A stretch of DNA of 55,730 nucleotides, taken from assembly GCA_005798445.1 (NCBI GenBank), contig SYJG01000518.1, positions 1 through 55,730 of the forward strand. The letters are read 5' to 3'. The DNA comes from Planctomyces sp. GTDB lineage: Bacteria; Planctomycetota; Planctomycetia; Planctomycetales; Planctomycetaceae. This document shows, in pieces, positions 17,822 to 26,537 of this stretch (its first letter is position 1; each line of letters opens with the position of its first letter). Position numbers and translations under genes: made by a program. The notes beneath the pieces are model-generated. The model made no database searches and was not told the DNA's origin. It saw only the letters and a list, made by a program, of their open reading frames with translations.

Positions 17822-18031
17822 ATGGAACTTCATGAAATCGAGGTCTTCATTGACTCGACCGGCAATGTGCAATTGGAGGTCCGGGGCGTGAAAGGCAGGA
17901 GATGCCTGGACCTGACAAAGCAATTAGAGGCAGTGTTGGGTGGTGAGGTGCTCGACCGGAAAATGACTTCGGAGGCGAATGAGTTAGGCGGCGAGGTTGT
18001 CCACGATCAACAGCGGGTTGGCGAAAGATGA
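17822..18031 (+). CDS. DUF2997 protein (first gene of cargo operon)
   Basis: A 69-residue protein of the DUF2997 type. It has a short beta strand start (MELHEIEVFIDSTGNVQLEV), the Gly-Val-Lys-Gly-Arg-Arg-Cys patch and a helix with LTKQLEAVLGG. The biochemical function of the family is unknown. Its genes are known to me as companions of DUF1257/Ycf35 genes, and that partner is present 4.4 kb downstream. AAAGGA lies 9 bases before ATG 17822. The stop overlaps the next start (ATGA). Confidence 0.75.
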   Translation: MELHEIEVFIDSTGNVQLEVRGVKGRRCLDLTKQLEAVLGGEVLDRKMTSEANELGGEVVHDQQRVGER

Positions 18032-18612
18032 GCGCTTCGGCGGGGGAATGGTTGCGAATTCATGCGTTCGTACCGGAGAGCTATGCGAACGGGCCGGGGC
18101 GGAGAGCAGTGGTTTGGGTTCAAGGGTGCTCGCTGGGATGCCCTGGTTGTTTCAATCCAGCGACGCATTCGTTGACGTATGGCCGAGTGGTCCTCGTAGA
18201 TGAATTGTTTTCGGACATCGCTGCGCTGACCGAGCGGGTTGAGGGGCTGACGCTAAGCGGTGGTGAGCCGTTGCAACAGCGACGCGGCGTGCTTGCGCTA
18301 CTGCGACGTATTCGTTGTGAAACTTCCCTGTCGGTGGTGGTTCTTACGGGCTATTCATGGGAAGAGTTTCTGTCGTTTCCCGAATCAGACGAGTTGTCAA
18401 AGTTGGTAGATGTTGTGATTGCTGGCCGTTACGAATCCTCTCGAAATCTCGCGTCATCGCTGCGAGGCTCCGCTAACAAGACGGTTCATCGAATCACGAA
18501 TCGTTATCAATCATCAGACCTGCAAGATGGTCCTGCTGCCGAAGTCATTATTTCCGAAACCGGCGACTTGATTTCCACAGGCATCAAACCAGTTCTGTTC
18601 AAAATCGTTTAG
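18028..18612 (+). CDS. radical-SAM activase-like 4Fe-4S protein
   Basis: A 194-residue protein resembling NrdG and other organic-radical activating enzymes. The cluster motif CxxxCxxC is intact (GCSLGCPGC, about residues 31-39) and the SAM-binding GGEP follows (LTLSGGEPLQQ, about 73-83). These enzymes make a 5'-deoxyadenosyl radical and usually install a glycyl radical on a partner. No glycyl-radical enzyme is encoded nearby, so the substrate is unclear and may be another product of this operon. Translationally coupled to DUF2997 by ATGA. Confidence 0.85.
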   Translation: MSASAGEWLRIHAFVPESYANGPGRRAVVWVQGCSLGCPGCFNPATHSLTYGRVVLVDELFSDIAALTERVEGLTLSGGEPLQQRRGVLALLRRIRCETSLSVVVLTGYSWEEFLSFPESDELSKLVDVVIAGRYESSRNLASSLRGSANKTVHRITNRYQSSDLQDGPAAEVIISETGDLISTGIKPVLFKIV

Positions 18613-18630
18613 TTTCAGGTGGCTGATTTC

Positions 18631-20781
18631 ATGCCTGATAAACGCCCCGTTCCATCAGGGGGAACTCCGCCAGATGCAATTGGTCTCTTGGAGCGGCGCG
18701 ACGCAATTGACGCAATGGCGAAAAATGGGACACCAGAGGTTGTCACGATACTGGTCCAAGCCATTGAGACGTTGAAGGATGATCAGATTCACGATTTCTG
18801 CAAAAAGGCTCTGAGGAATTTGGAACTTCCTTCGGCAAGAGACGAGTTGTGTCGCTTGGTCATCGAAGAAGACAATCAGGTTGCGAGAGCGATTGCCCTT
18901 GAAGCGAAATTTGCCCCGACGGATGAATTCCATCGTGCCTTATTCTTCTTCATCACATTTCAGTGGGCTGAATACGAAGCCCTCGATTTCGATGCGCGTC
19001 TCATTCGGCTCGCCTACCGCACGGCGAACGAAACCGTCAAAGCTCGCGTTGCAGCAACAGCTCGTTCAGCGGGCCGGATGGAATGGTTAGGGATCGTCTC
19101 AGACGGCAGACCGTTGCGATCGGTGAGCGACCTGACGGACAAGGATTGGGAGACGACCGTTGACGTGCTTGTCAATTCCGAACGTTGGAAGGAATTGTGG
19201 CAGTTAGCTCAAGAAGCCCCGGCTAAGTGGAGCGTTCAGTTGCTGAAGCGGTTTCTACAATCGGGGGCACGCTGGCGACCGAATGGGACATTAGCAGAGA
19301 GCCGCTTTCAGGAATTGCTTTGGCTTGCGGACAAATGCCAGCTAACGATTGGCAAAGCGAGATTACGAAAAAACCTTGGTGGTCACACGAAGGGCGTGAA
19401 CTGTTTGGCGTTTACGCCGAATTCAGAATTGCTTGTGACTGGTGGCGGTCGTGGTGACGGAAATTTGAGGTTTTGGAAAACGAGCACTGGAAAGCTTGTT
19501 GAGACAATTGGGTTTCCCAAAACTCTGTCCGCTTTTGATTCTCAATATAATTCGAGAAGTATCAATCGTCTGGTAATCAGCCCTGACGGCGGCTTTCTCA
19601 CTAGCGGAAACGGCAGCAACTACGCGGATGGAAGCAAAATCCATTTTTGTCAACTTGGCGGAAAACGGCGAGATCGCATTAAGCTTCGCGATTGTCCTGA
19701 ATCATTTTCTGGCTCCGATGTTTTGCTGCTTGAAACGACACAAAATGGTTCGACTGCAATCAGCGGTGATTGCCGTGGACGAATCGAATTGTGGAACGTA
19801 GCTGACTGCCGTATGGTCAGGTCATTTCAAGCACATTCTGGCGACATCAAATGCCTTAAAGTCATGCCAGATGGGGACGTGTTTGTCAGCGTCGGGCGAG
19901 AGGGAGCAATTCGATTCTGGAGCATTTCAGATCCGCAACACGTTTGGACGCGGAATCGGCTCGTGTCTCTCTCCAGTTCACTGTTTCATTTCATTGAACA
20001 AAGCCCTATTCGGTTTCTCAGAGCGATCACGGAATTCCTTTGCAAGAACATTTGCGGTATCACCAAAGTCGATTCGTTAGCTCTGAGTCCTGAAGGGGAT
20101 GTCGTCGCGACTGGCATGGAGGATGAGACGATTCGTTTATGGAACGCCACCGACGGGAAGTTGCGGACCAGACTGAGAAGCACGACACGTTTCACGCATT
20201 GGCTTCAACGGCTTCTGGGGCGTGTGGCCTCCATCGAATGCCTCGCAGTGACACCGGATGGGCAGATACTTGTGAGCGGAAGTCGTGATGGCAAAATCCG
20301 GTTCTGGTCGATTTCCGAGGGGCGTTTGTTGCGTACTCTTGATGCGCATTCGTCGGCAGTCTCCTGTTTTGCAGTGGCCCCGAATGGACGTCTCTTGATA
20401 AGCGGAGGCCGGGATAAGACCGTTCGGATTTGGAGTTTTCCGGATGGCAGGTTGATTCAAAATCTTGAGGGATATTCTACTTGCCTCGCGATCAGCCCGG
20501 ATGGCCAACTTCTGGCGATCGGGGATGGTGCCGAAAAGCACGTTGAGTTGTGGGAGCTACCTTCGCTGCCGATTACAAAGAAGCCGGTGCGGCGGATCAC
20601 CTCGGAGGAATTGGCAGAACTGGAATTGGCTTTAAAAAACCAGTCCATTGAAAGTAACGAGCGTCATTGGTTCGAGTTTCTAGTGTTGATGGTCCGCTGG
20701 AACCAAAGATTTGATTTGGAAGTCAGCGACATCTCCAGCCATGTCTCTGTTGGGCCGTTCGACATTGAGATCAGCGTCTAA
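18631..20781 (+). CDS. HEAT-like/WD40 repeat scaffold protein
   Basis: A 716-residue protein with two parts. The first 230 residues are helical with HEAT-like repeats (for example AMAKNGTPEVVTILVQAIET). The rest is a beta propeller of about six or seven WD40 blades, such as HTKGVNCLAFTPNSELLVTG, DIKCLKVMPDGDVFVSVGRE, IECLAVTPDGQILVSGSRDG and AVSCFAVAPNGRLLISGGRD. No signal peptide is seen, so it is likely a cytoplasmic docking protein. ATG 18631 has AGGTGG 8 bases upstream; GTG 18619 in the same frame is an alternative. It follows the radical-SAM gene closely. Confidence 0.82.
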   Translation: MPDKRPVPSGGTPPDAIGLLERRDAIDAMAKNGTPEVVTILVQAIETLKDDQIHDFCKKALRNLELPSARDELCRLVIEEDNQVARAIALEAKFAPTDEFHRALFFFITFQWAEYEALDFDARLIRLAYRTANETVKARVAATARSAGRMEWLGIVSDGRPLRSVSDLTDKDWETTVDVLVNSERWKELWQLAQEAPAKWSVQLLKRFLQSGARWRPNGTLAESRFQELLWLADKCQLTIGKARLRKNLGGHTKGVNCLAFTPNSELLVTGGGRGDGNLRFWKTSTGKLVETIGFPKTLSAFDSQYNSRSINRLVISPDGGFLTSGNGSNYADGSKIHFCQLGGKRRDRIKLRDCPESFSGSDVLLLETTQNGSTAISGDCRGRIELWNVADCRMVRSFQAHSGDIKCLKVMPDGDVFVSVGREGAIRFWSISDPQHVWTRNRLVSLSSSLFHFIEQSPIRFLRAITEFLCKNICGITKVDSLALSPEGDVVATGMEDETIRLWNATDGKLRTRLRSTTRFTHWLQRLLGRVASIECLAVTPDGQILVSGSRDGKIRFWSISEGRLLRTLDAHSSAVSCFAVAPNGRLLISGGRDKTVRIWSFPDGRLIQNLEGYSTCLAISPDGQLLAIGDGAEKHVELWELPSLPITKKPVRRITSEELAELELALKNQSIESNERHWFEFLVLMVRWNQRFDLEVSDISSHVSVGPFDIEISV

Positions 20782-20914
20782 ACCATTCCTTGGTCCGCTC
20801 TCATCAAGATGTTGTGTGTGACATTTCAGCGATATGCTGACGTTTCGGCAGCAGCGGTGAGTTTTCCGGTCGCTCCAGCACGGTTGCAGTGACCGCCAAT
20901 TGAAAGGGAGCCTC

Positions 20915-22441
20915 ATGGCGCTTGATCGAGATTTGGACGTTTATCTGCGTGCTCGATTCACCTTAATAGTTTTGCAGACCACCGAAGAAGAACGCGCAAT
21001 TCAGATCATCAAATCTGTTTGTGAGAGCGCCAAGCGACCGTGTCTTTTGTGGGACGTAGCGGACGGATTTCAAGTTCAGTGCGGCACAGCGTCACCCCCT
21101 ACGGCTCGTGACCCTGTTACGGCGTTGGAGCACATCGACAAAGTGGATGGAAACGCCGTCTACGTGTTGCGAGATTTCCACGACTGCTGGAAAAACGAAC
21201 TGGTGAAACGCAAACTCCGTAGTGTTGCCCAGCGGCTAAAGACAACGAAGAAATCCATCGTCGTCACCACGCCGACGAACTCGGCCCCAGAGGAATTGAA
21301 GGACGAATCATTCATCGTCGAATTATTGCATCCAGGTATTACTGAGTTGGATCAAGTACTGAATCAACTGACTCAAGTGCCCGGTGTGAAAATGAATCTT
21401 ACCTCGCTGGGCAGGGAAAAGTTGTTGAAGGCGGCATTGGGACTGACGATATCTCAAGCGCAGCGAGTCTTTGCAAAGGCCATTGTCTCACGCGGGGCAT
21501 TAGACGACCGAGATATCGGCTTGGTCACAGAAGAGAAAAAGCAAATCATTCGCGAAAGTCGTTCGCTGGAATTCTTCGCCGTTACAGAAACCCCTCAAGA
21601 CATCGGTGGCCTCGGCGTGCTGAAAGAATGGCTGAGACTTCGCGAACAAGCCTTCACGGAGGATGCACGCAGCTACGGACTCCCGGCCCCGAAAGGAATT
21701 GCCTTGATCGGGATTCCAGGAACAGGAAAAAGTCTCACTGCCAAGATGATTGGCGGACTTTGGCGGCTACCGCTGCTGAGACTCGACGTTGGATCACTCT
21801 TTGGCAGTCTGGTCGGTGAATCGGAAGAACGAACGCGACAGGCTTTGCACATCGCAGAAACGGTGGCTCCCTGCGTGTTGTGGATCGACGAATTGGAAAA
21901 AGCGTTCGCCGGTGGCGGATTGGATGGCGGTACAAGCATGCGCGTCTTTGGCTCAATTTTGACTTGGATGCAAGAAAAAACAGCCCCATGCTTTGTCGTG
22001 GCGACCGCCAACAACATCTCACAACTTCCGCCTGAACTTCTGCGGCGAGGACGGTTCGACGAGATCTTCTTCCTCGATTTGCCGACCAGCGCCGAGAGAC
22101 AAGAAATTTTTGCCGTTCATCTCAAGAAACGCAAAAGGCTGATTCAAGACTTCGACGTTGTTGCACTGGCGAATGCGTCTCAAGGCTATGTGGGGGCAGA
22201 GTTGGAACAGGCCATCGTCGATGCGATGTATCTGGCCTTCAACGACAGACGACGCGAATTCAATACGGGCGATATTCTGCAAGCCATCGCTCGCCAAGTG
22301 CCGTTGTCCGTTTCGTCCCGCGAGACCATCGAGTTCCTTCGGAATTGGCTTCGGGAAGGACGAGCACAATCGGCCTCATTTCAAGAAGCGAGAGACGCAG
22401 TCGAGCAATTCGTGCCATTACAACTGGAACTGGACCACTGA
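20915..22441 (+). CDS. Ycf46-like AAA+ ATPase
   Basis: A 508-residue ATPase whose N-terminal half (about 1-215) has the degenerate domain of Ycf46-type proteins (plastid and cyanobacterial homologues are conserved but little understood). The C-terminal half is a classical AAA module: Walker A GIPGTGKSLTAKMIGG (about 269), Walker B CVLWIDELEKAF, sensor VVATANN, arginine finger LLRRGRFDEIFFLDLP and a small helical lid. All catalytic residues are present, so it should hydrolyse ATP and remodel a protein partner. ATG 20915 has AAAGGGAG just upstream. A 133-base gap separates it from the WD40 gene. Confidence 0.88.
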   Translation: MALDRDLDVYLRARFTLIVLQTTEEERAIQIIKSVCESAKRPCLLWDVADGFQVQCGTASPPTARDPVTALEHIDKVDGNAVYVLRDFHDCWKNELVKRKLRSVAQRLKTTKKSIVVTTPTNSAPEELKDESFIVELLHPGITELDQVLNQLTQVPGVKMNLTSLGREKLLKAALGLTISQAQRVFAKAIVSRGALDDRDIGLVTEEKKQIIRESRSLEFFAVTETPQDIGGLGVLKEWLRLREQAFTEDARSYGLPAPKGIALIGIPGTGKSLTAKMIGGLWRLPLLRLDVGSLFGSLVGESEERTRQALHIAETVAPCVLWIDELEKAFAGGGLDGGTSMRVFGSILTWMQEKTAPCFVVATANNISQLPPELLRRGRFDEIFFLDLPTSAERQEIFAVHLKKRKRLIQDFDVVALANASQGYVGAELEQAIVDAMYLAFNDRRREFNTGDILQAIARQVPLSVSSRETIEFLRNWLREGRAQSASFQEARDAVEQFVPLQLELDH

Positions 22442-22471
22442 ACGAATCTGGTCGCTAATGGGGATGAATGG

Positions 22472-22879
22472 ATGTCGCACTTCACGACAATCAAGACTCA
22501 TATTGTGGACTCAAAAGCCCTCATAGCAGCCCTCAACGATGTTGGCTTCAACGAAGTCGAGGTTTTCGACAAGGCCCAGCCGTTGATTGGTTTCGGAGGC
22601 ACTTCGCGCCAGCAAGATGCAGAAATCATCATTCGCAAGAAAGTCGTCGGCAGTTTATTTAGTGACCTTGGTTTCAAACGCGGTGGTGATGGCACGTTCG
22701 ACGCGATAATGGACGACTACGATGCCAAAAAGTATTCGCGAAAGTGGTTCGACCAACTGACGCAACGATACGCCTACCATGCGACGAAGGCAAAACTTGA
22801 GGCGCAGGGCTTTTCGCTAGTCGCTGAGGAAAAAGGAGATCGTGGGCAGATACATTTGGTTCTGCGCCGGATGAGTTGA
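22472..22879 (+). CDS. DUF1257 (Ycf35-like) protein
   Basis: A 135-residue protein with the full DUF1257 pattern: MSHFTTIKTHIVDSKALIAA at the start, a middle IGFGG segment, DAIMDDYDAKKY and the closing YAYHATKAKLEAQGF. Plastid Ycf35 belongs here. The function is unknown. It lies 30 bases after the Ycf46-like gene, and both families are old plastid-conserved reading frames, so their pairing supports a joint role. No membrane segment or catalytic motif is visible. Confidence 0.88.
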   Translation: MSHFTTIKTHIVDSKALIAALNDVGFNEVEVFDKAQPLIGFGGTSRQQDAEIIIRKKVVGSLFSDLGFKRGGDGTFDAIMDDYDAKKYSRKWFDQLTQRYAYHATKAKLEAQGFSLVAEEKGDRGQIHLVLRRMS

Positions 22880-22998
22880 CGGTTCTTTGATGTTGCGGCC
22901 ATAAGAAAAGAGGTAGCTGTGACCGACTAGGGATGCGCTGAATCACGATGCGCGAGGACGGGCTTGTAGTGGCAACACGGCGACTTGAGGACGTTGGC

Positions 22999-23529
22999 AT
23001 GTGGGGATGGTTAAAATCGCTGTGGAGTTCACCGCAAATTGCCCGCCAAGACGTGAACCTTGAAGACGCCAAGCTCTCTTGGGATGCCGAACGGCGAACA
23101 CTGCAACTTGAGTTGGAGGAACAACAACGACGACTCATTGCTCTCTCGCGGGATTTAGAGACGCTTCGGAGCCGTGCAGCAAGTGACGTTCAAGAGCGAG
23201 TCGATTCATTTGTCGTGAAGCTAATGACTGAAGCTGCCGGGCCAATTTCACAATTACTGATGCAAACTCACGCGATTGAAAAGCAAGGACTGCCTGTCGC
23301 CGTCCGTGACGTGTTGGTCATCGCTAACCGGTTGATTCGAGTCTTTGAAGATGCCGGATTGACCCGCGAAGGCAGCATTGGAGACGAACAACTGTTTGAC
23401 GCTGACTGGCATCAGCCCATTGGCGATGGGGACTTTCAAAAAGATGAACCTGTCATCGTCCGTTTTGTCGGCTTGAGTTATGCGGGCCAGTTGTTGAGGT
23501 CGGCGAGCGTCGAGCGGAAAAAGGACTGA
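22999..23529 (+). CDS. GrpE-like nucleotide exchange factor
   Basis: A 176-residue protein with GrpE architecture. A long N-terminal coiled coil (about residues 18-62) leads to a helical middle and a C-terminal beta domain (about 125-165) with LFDADWHQPIGDGD, the counterpart of the GrpE FDPxxHEAV region. GrpE proteins release ADP from Hsp70, and an Hsp70-like gene starts 3 bases downstream. ATG 22999 (MWGWLKSLW) has GAGG 8 bases upstream; the frame is open from 22948. It is divergent from housekeeping GrpE, suggesting a dedicated pair. Confidence 0.78.
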   Translation: MWGWLKSLWSSPQIARQDVNLEDAKLSWDAERRTLQLELEEQQRRLIALSRDLETLRSRAASDVQERVDSFVVKLMTEAAGPISQLLMQTHAIEKQGLPVAVRDVLVIANRLIRVFEDAGLTREGSIGDEQLFDADWHQPIGDGDFQKDEPVIVRFVGLSYAGQLLRSASVERKKD

Positions 23530-23532
23530 GCG

Positions 23533-25164
23533 ATGCCAGGACGCCTTGCCGTTGATTTCGGGACGTCGAATACCGTCGTTGCCGTCTGGGACGAATCTCT
23601 TGGCGAGGGCGTGCCGTGGCATCTCGCAAAGTTGGGAAAGTGGACGAACGCCATCTCACTCGAAGAAAAGCCGCCCGACAAGACGGGTGAGGCAATTTCG
23701 GTCATCCCTTCGCTCATTCACTACTCATCAGACACTCGCGCTTGCTTGGGACGACAAGTTTGTGAGCGGAGCCTAGAAGATTCCGCGACGTCCTTCCGGT
23801 GGATGAAACGCTACATCGCCAACCGCAGTCCTGTCACACGTCAGGTTCATGGACGGCAAGTTTCAAATTCGCAAGCTGGCAGTGATTTCCTGCGTCTCAT
23901 ACTGGCGACCGCGAAGGCCGAATTGAGTTTGAACTCGAATGACGAAATTGCGCTGACCGTACCCGTTGAAGCTTACGAGCACTATGAAGATTGGCTGGCT
24001 GAAGTTGCGAGAACCGCTGGATTCAGACGGTATCGCCTCATTGACGAAGCGTCAGCGGCAGCGTTGGGCTACGGGACTCACATACAACCCGGACACGTCT
24101 ATGTCGTCTTTGATTTCGGCGGGGGGACTTTGGATGTCTCGGTCGTCTTAATCGAAGACTCCGAAACCGCTGCCACCGGACGCCGCTGCCGAGTGCTCGG
24201 TAAAGCGGGCCATGATCTTGGAGGTAGCTCCATTGACCAATGGCTATTTGCGGACGCGATCCGCCAGAGCAACCGTCGGGATTTTGATAATGACGTGCGG
24301 GCTATGAGTCGGCAGTTACTTGGCGAATGCGAACTGGCAAAGATCGCTTTGTCTCAAAGACAGAAAGCCGATGTCACGATATTGAACCCTCAGACCGGAG
24401 CTATCGTTGTCGCGGCTGAATGGACACGCAGTCAATTTGAGGAATTACTCGACAAGCACGATGCGCTCACTGAGATTGACAAAACGATCCGCCGAGCGCT
24501 GAACGATGCTCGTGAGAAAGGCTACTCCGACGAGCAAGTGCGGAATGTGCTGCTTGTCGGAGGAGGCAGCTTGATACCCTGTGTTCAGCAAATGCTGCAA
24601 CGCATTTTCGGCAAAGAAAAAGTCCAATTGAATCGTCCACTTGATGCAGTTGCACGAGGCGCTGCAGCGTTCATTGCCGGGGTCGATTTTTACGATCACA
24701 TCCAGCACGATTACGCCTTGCGTCACCGAGACTCAAGCACTGGAGAAGAGTCCTTTCACACAATCGTCCAGCGGGGAACCCCATATCCCACCAAAGAATC
24801 GGTCGCAAAACTGACGATCCGAGGCTCATTTGACGGACAGGAGCAACTTGGCCTTGCGATCTTTGAACTCGGCGAATCCCGTCAGCACATCAAAGCAGGT
24901 GGAACGCTTGAATTGGTTTATGATTCGTCCGGGAACGCTCGCATTACGGCAGTTTCTTTTGAGGATGAAGACCGCCGAAACCATTTTTGGTTGAATGAAG
25001 ACAACCCCACATTTCTCAAGGCTGATCCGCCAACGCAGAAAGGGCAGCCCCGCTTTCTGATCGAGTTCGGTGTCGATGGCAACAAGCGTCTGCTAATCAC
25101 CGTCCGCGATATTCTGGCTAATCGGCTGATCCATCGGGATTTGCCCGTTGTCAAACTAACCTGA
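23533..25164 (+). CDS. Hsp70-like chaperone
   Basis: A 543-residue Hsp70 relative. The actin-like nucleotide-binding domain has phosphate-1 LAVDFGTSNTVVAVWD (about 5), phosphate-2 VVFDFGGGTLDVSVV (about 193) and the adenosine-site VLLVGGGSLIPCVQQML (about 338). A substrate-binding beta domain follows from about residue 400 (RGTPYPTKE). The C-terminal helical lid of DnaK (about 100 residues) is absent, which should loosen peptide trapping. No J-domain gene is encoded in the operon. It is the last gene of the cargo operon, 3 bases after the GrpE-like gene. Confidence 0.87.
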   Translation: MPGRLAVDFGTSNTVVAVWDESLGEGVPWHLAKLGKWTNAISLEEKPPDKTGEAISVIPSLIHYSSDTRACLGRQVCERSLEDSATSFRWMKRYIANRSPVTRQVHGRQVSNSQAGSDFLRLILATAKAELSLNSNDEIALTVPVEAYEHYEDWLAEVARTAGFRRYRLIDEASAAALGYGTHIQPGHVYVVFDFGGGTLDVSVVLIEDSETAATGRRCRVLGKAGHDLGGSSIDQWLFADAIRQSNRRDFDNDVRAMSRQLLGECELAKIALSQRQKADVTILNPQTGAIVVAAEWTRSQFEELLDKHDALTEIDKTIRRALNDAREKGYSDEQVRNVLLVGGGSLIPCVQQMLQRIFGKEKVQLNRPLDAVARGAAAFIAGVDFYDHIQHDYALRHRDSSTGEESFHTIVQRGTPYPTKESVAKLTIRGSFDGQEQLGLAIFELGESRQHIKAGGTLELVYDSSGNARITAVSFEDEDRRNHFWLNEDNPTFLKADPPTQKGQPRFLIEFGVDGNKRLLITVRDILANRLIHRDLPVVKLT

Positions 25165-25388
25165 AGATCAGTTCGTCGCGACACTCACCAACGCCGTTGC
25201 CTGCTTGACGGTCAAACCGAATCCAAACCACTTTTGACCTCGGTCTGCGCAGAATCTCGAACAGTCGTTCGCGAGGAATTTGACCTTTTCTGACGCCGCG
25301 ACAGATCCGATTCAAATAGCAGCCGGGATGATCGAGGCCCGTTTGATGACCTTGCAGGTAAATTTCTTGCTGCCGAACATAATGGCAT
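25151..25388 (-). pseudogene. fragment related to the next minus-strand gene
   Basis: A minus-strand frame without a start codon contains DHPGCYLNRICRGVRKGQ. This resembles DHPSRCRKRILRDMMRGR near the C-terminus of the 214-residue protein just upstream (25392-26036). It therefore looks like the tail of a degraded second copy. It overlaps the last 14 bases of the Hsp70-like gene on the other strand. The resemblance is by eye only. Confidence 0.3.
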
Positions 25389-25391
25389 CCA

Positions 25392-26036
25392 TCAGCTACC
25401 TTTGGCGACCGGGCTAAGACTGTAGCACAGCATTTGAACCGCTTGCTCGCGAGTGATTCGGCCTCTCATCATGTCGCGGAGGATTCGCTTTCTACAACGG
25501 CTAGGATGATCGGTCGCTCTATTGATGGCCTTGAAATTCAAGGAAATCTGCCAAGCCGGTAGGCCCGCGTTCCCAAGCATCTCGTCGATTCGGCGGAGAT
25601 CGCAACTCAACTCGTCAACCCGTGCATCGTGTTCGTGAGCCGACCGGTGAATCAGTCTGTGGCAATGTCGGCAACCGAACTGGCTGGCCCACGACGGCAG
25701 ATAGAGGCAGCGAACCCGCTGCAAGCATGTTCCCGCCGGGCCACGATGCGGACAGAGAAACCATCGCCGGCAGCCGCCAAGGAAGCACTCTGACGCGACA
25801 ACGGAGATCGTCTTTTGAAACGACCGAAGCGAATCCTTAAACGAAAGGGTCACGGCAGTCTCGGTCGTCAGGTAGTCGGCCTCAGCAAGCCGAGATTGAT
25901 TTTGTCCCCACGTCATATCCCAAGTCAGTTGTCCGAACGCTCCTGGCCGAAAGACACCAAGCCGCCGCATGTCGCTCGCGTCGAGCTTGAGGGCGTCTTC
26001 AACAAGTCCAAGTGAAGGCTTTCCGCGTCTTCGCAT
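25392..26036 (-). CDS. hypothetical zinc-ribbon-like protein at element A right end
   Basis: A 214-residue protein of unknown function. Residues 85-135 hold several Cys and His (FLCPHRGPAGTC, RVRCLYLP, FGCRHCHRLIHRSAHEH) that could bind zinc. The C-terminus is helical and basic. I have the impression of similar unnamed proteins near planctomycete integrases, but cannot name a family. It is convergent with the cargo operon and in the same orientation as the two small genes at the element edge. Confidence 0.55.
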   Translation of the reverse strand: MRRRGKPSLGLVEDALKLDASDMRRLGVFRPGAFGQLTWDMTWGQNQSRLAEADYLTTETAVTLSFKDSLRSFQKTISVVASECFLGGCRRWFLCPHRGPAGTCLQRVRCLYLPSWASQFGCRHCHRLIHRSAHEHDARVDELSCDLRRIDEMLGNAGLPAWQISLNFKAINRATDHPSRCRKRILRDMMRGRITREQAVQMLCYSLSPVAKGS

Positions 26037-26120
26037 TTTGCCGCTCCTAAATCAATTGGCAGTCCTCAGTCGAGCACGCTGATTGGACATTCGGAGCGAT
26101 CCGCCAACGAGACTCAAAAG

Positions 26121-26348
26121 TCAAAAAAGTTCTGGGGATATGCCGTCTACGGTCTCACCCAACAGTCGGTCAACGATGGGGGTGGTCACTTCGATATTTC
26201 GACCCTCCCCTGGTCCAGTGGGCACACGACTCAACTTCACGATCAGCATCTTGCCAGTCGAATCTCCCAGCATTCCGACAGAGCCTGCCACCCGCCACGC
26301 CCGGCGGTCTCTCAGAAGGAACAACCGACTCGAATCGCGCTCAGTCAT
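26121..26348 (-). CDS. small hypothetical protein at element A right end
   Basis: A 75-residue protein with a basic N-terminus and a beta-rich middle (GKMLIVKLSRVP). No family is recognised. Its start is 4 bases after the stop of another small gene on the same strand, an operon-like spacing that argues for translation. Confidence 0.5.
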   Translation of the reverse strand: MTERDSSRLFLLRDRRAWRVAGSVGMLGDSTGKMLIVKLSRVPTGPGEGRNIEVTTPIVDRLLGETVDGISPELF

Positions 26349-26352
26349 CTAT

Positions 26353-26487
26353 TTAATCAGCATCCACCGCCGCCAGAATCATTCGCTTCACGACCGCTGA
26401 CAGTTTCGGCCACGCTGCCACGAGCCGAGCCAAATCGGGGTCCGTTTCGGCCAACGTCATCAATCGTTCGCCACTGTTTTCCGCCAT
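26353..26487 (-). CDS. 44-residue protein of the element-edge family
   Basis: A tiny protein with the pattern ETDPDLARLVAAWPKLSAVV followed by a short helix. A second version of the pattern (NDPRLARLIEVWPMLSEDVK) is encoded at the right edge of the tRNA-Phe insertion (46490-46654), also next to an attachment site. Recurrence at the same place in two elements supports a real gene, possibly tied to excision or maintenance. It is below the usual length cut-off of gene finders. Confidence 0.55.
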   Translation of the reverse strand: MAENSGERLMTLAETDPDLARLVAAWPKLSAVVKRMILAAVDAD

Positions 26488-26537
26488 GTCCGTTGCAACT
26501 TTCTGTGCAACTGAACTGAAACGGCCCGCGTTTTCTC

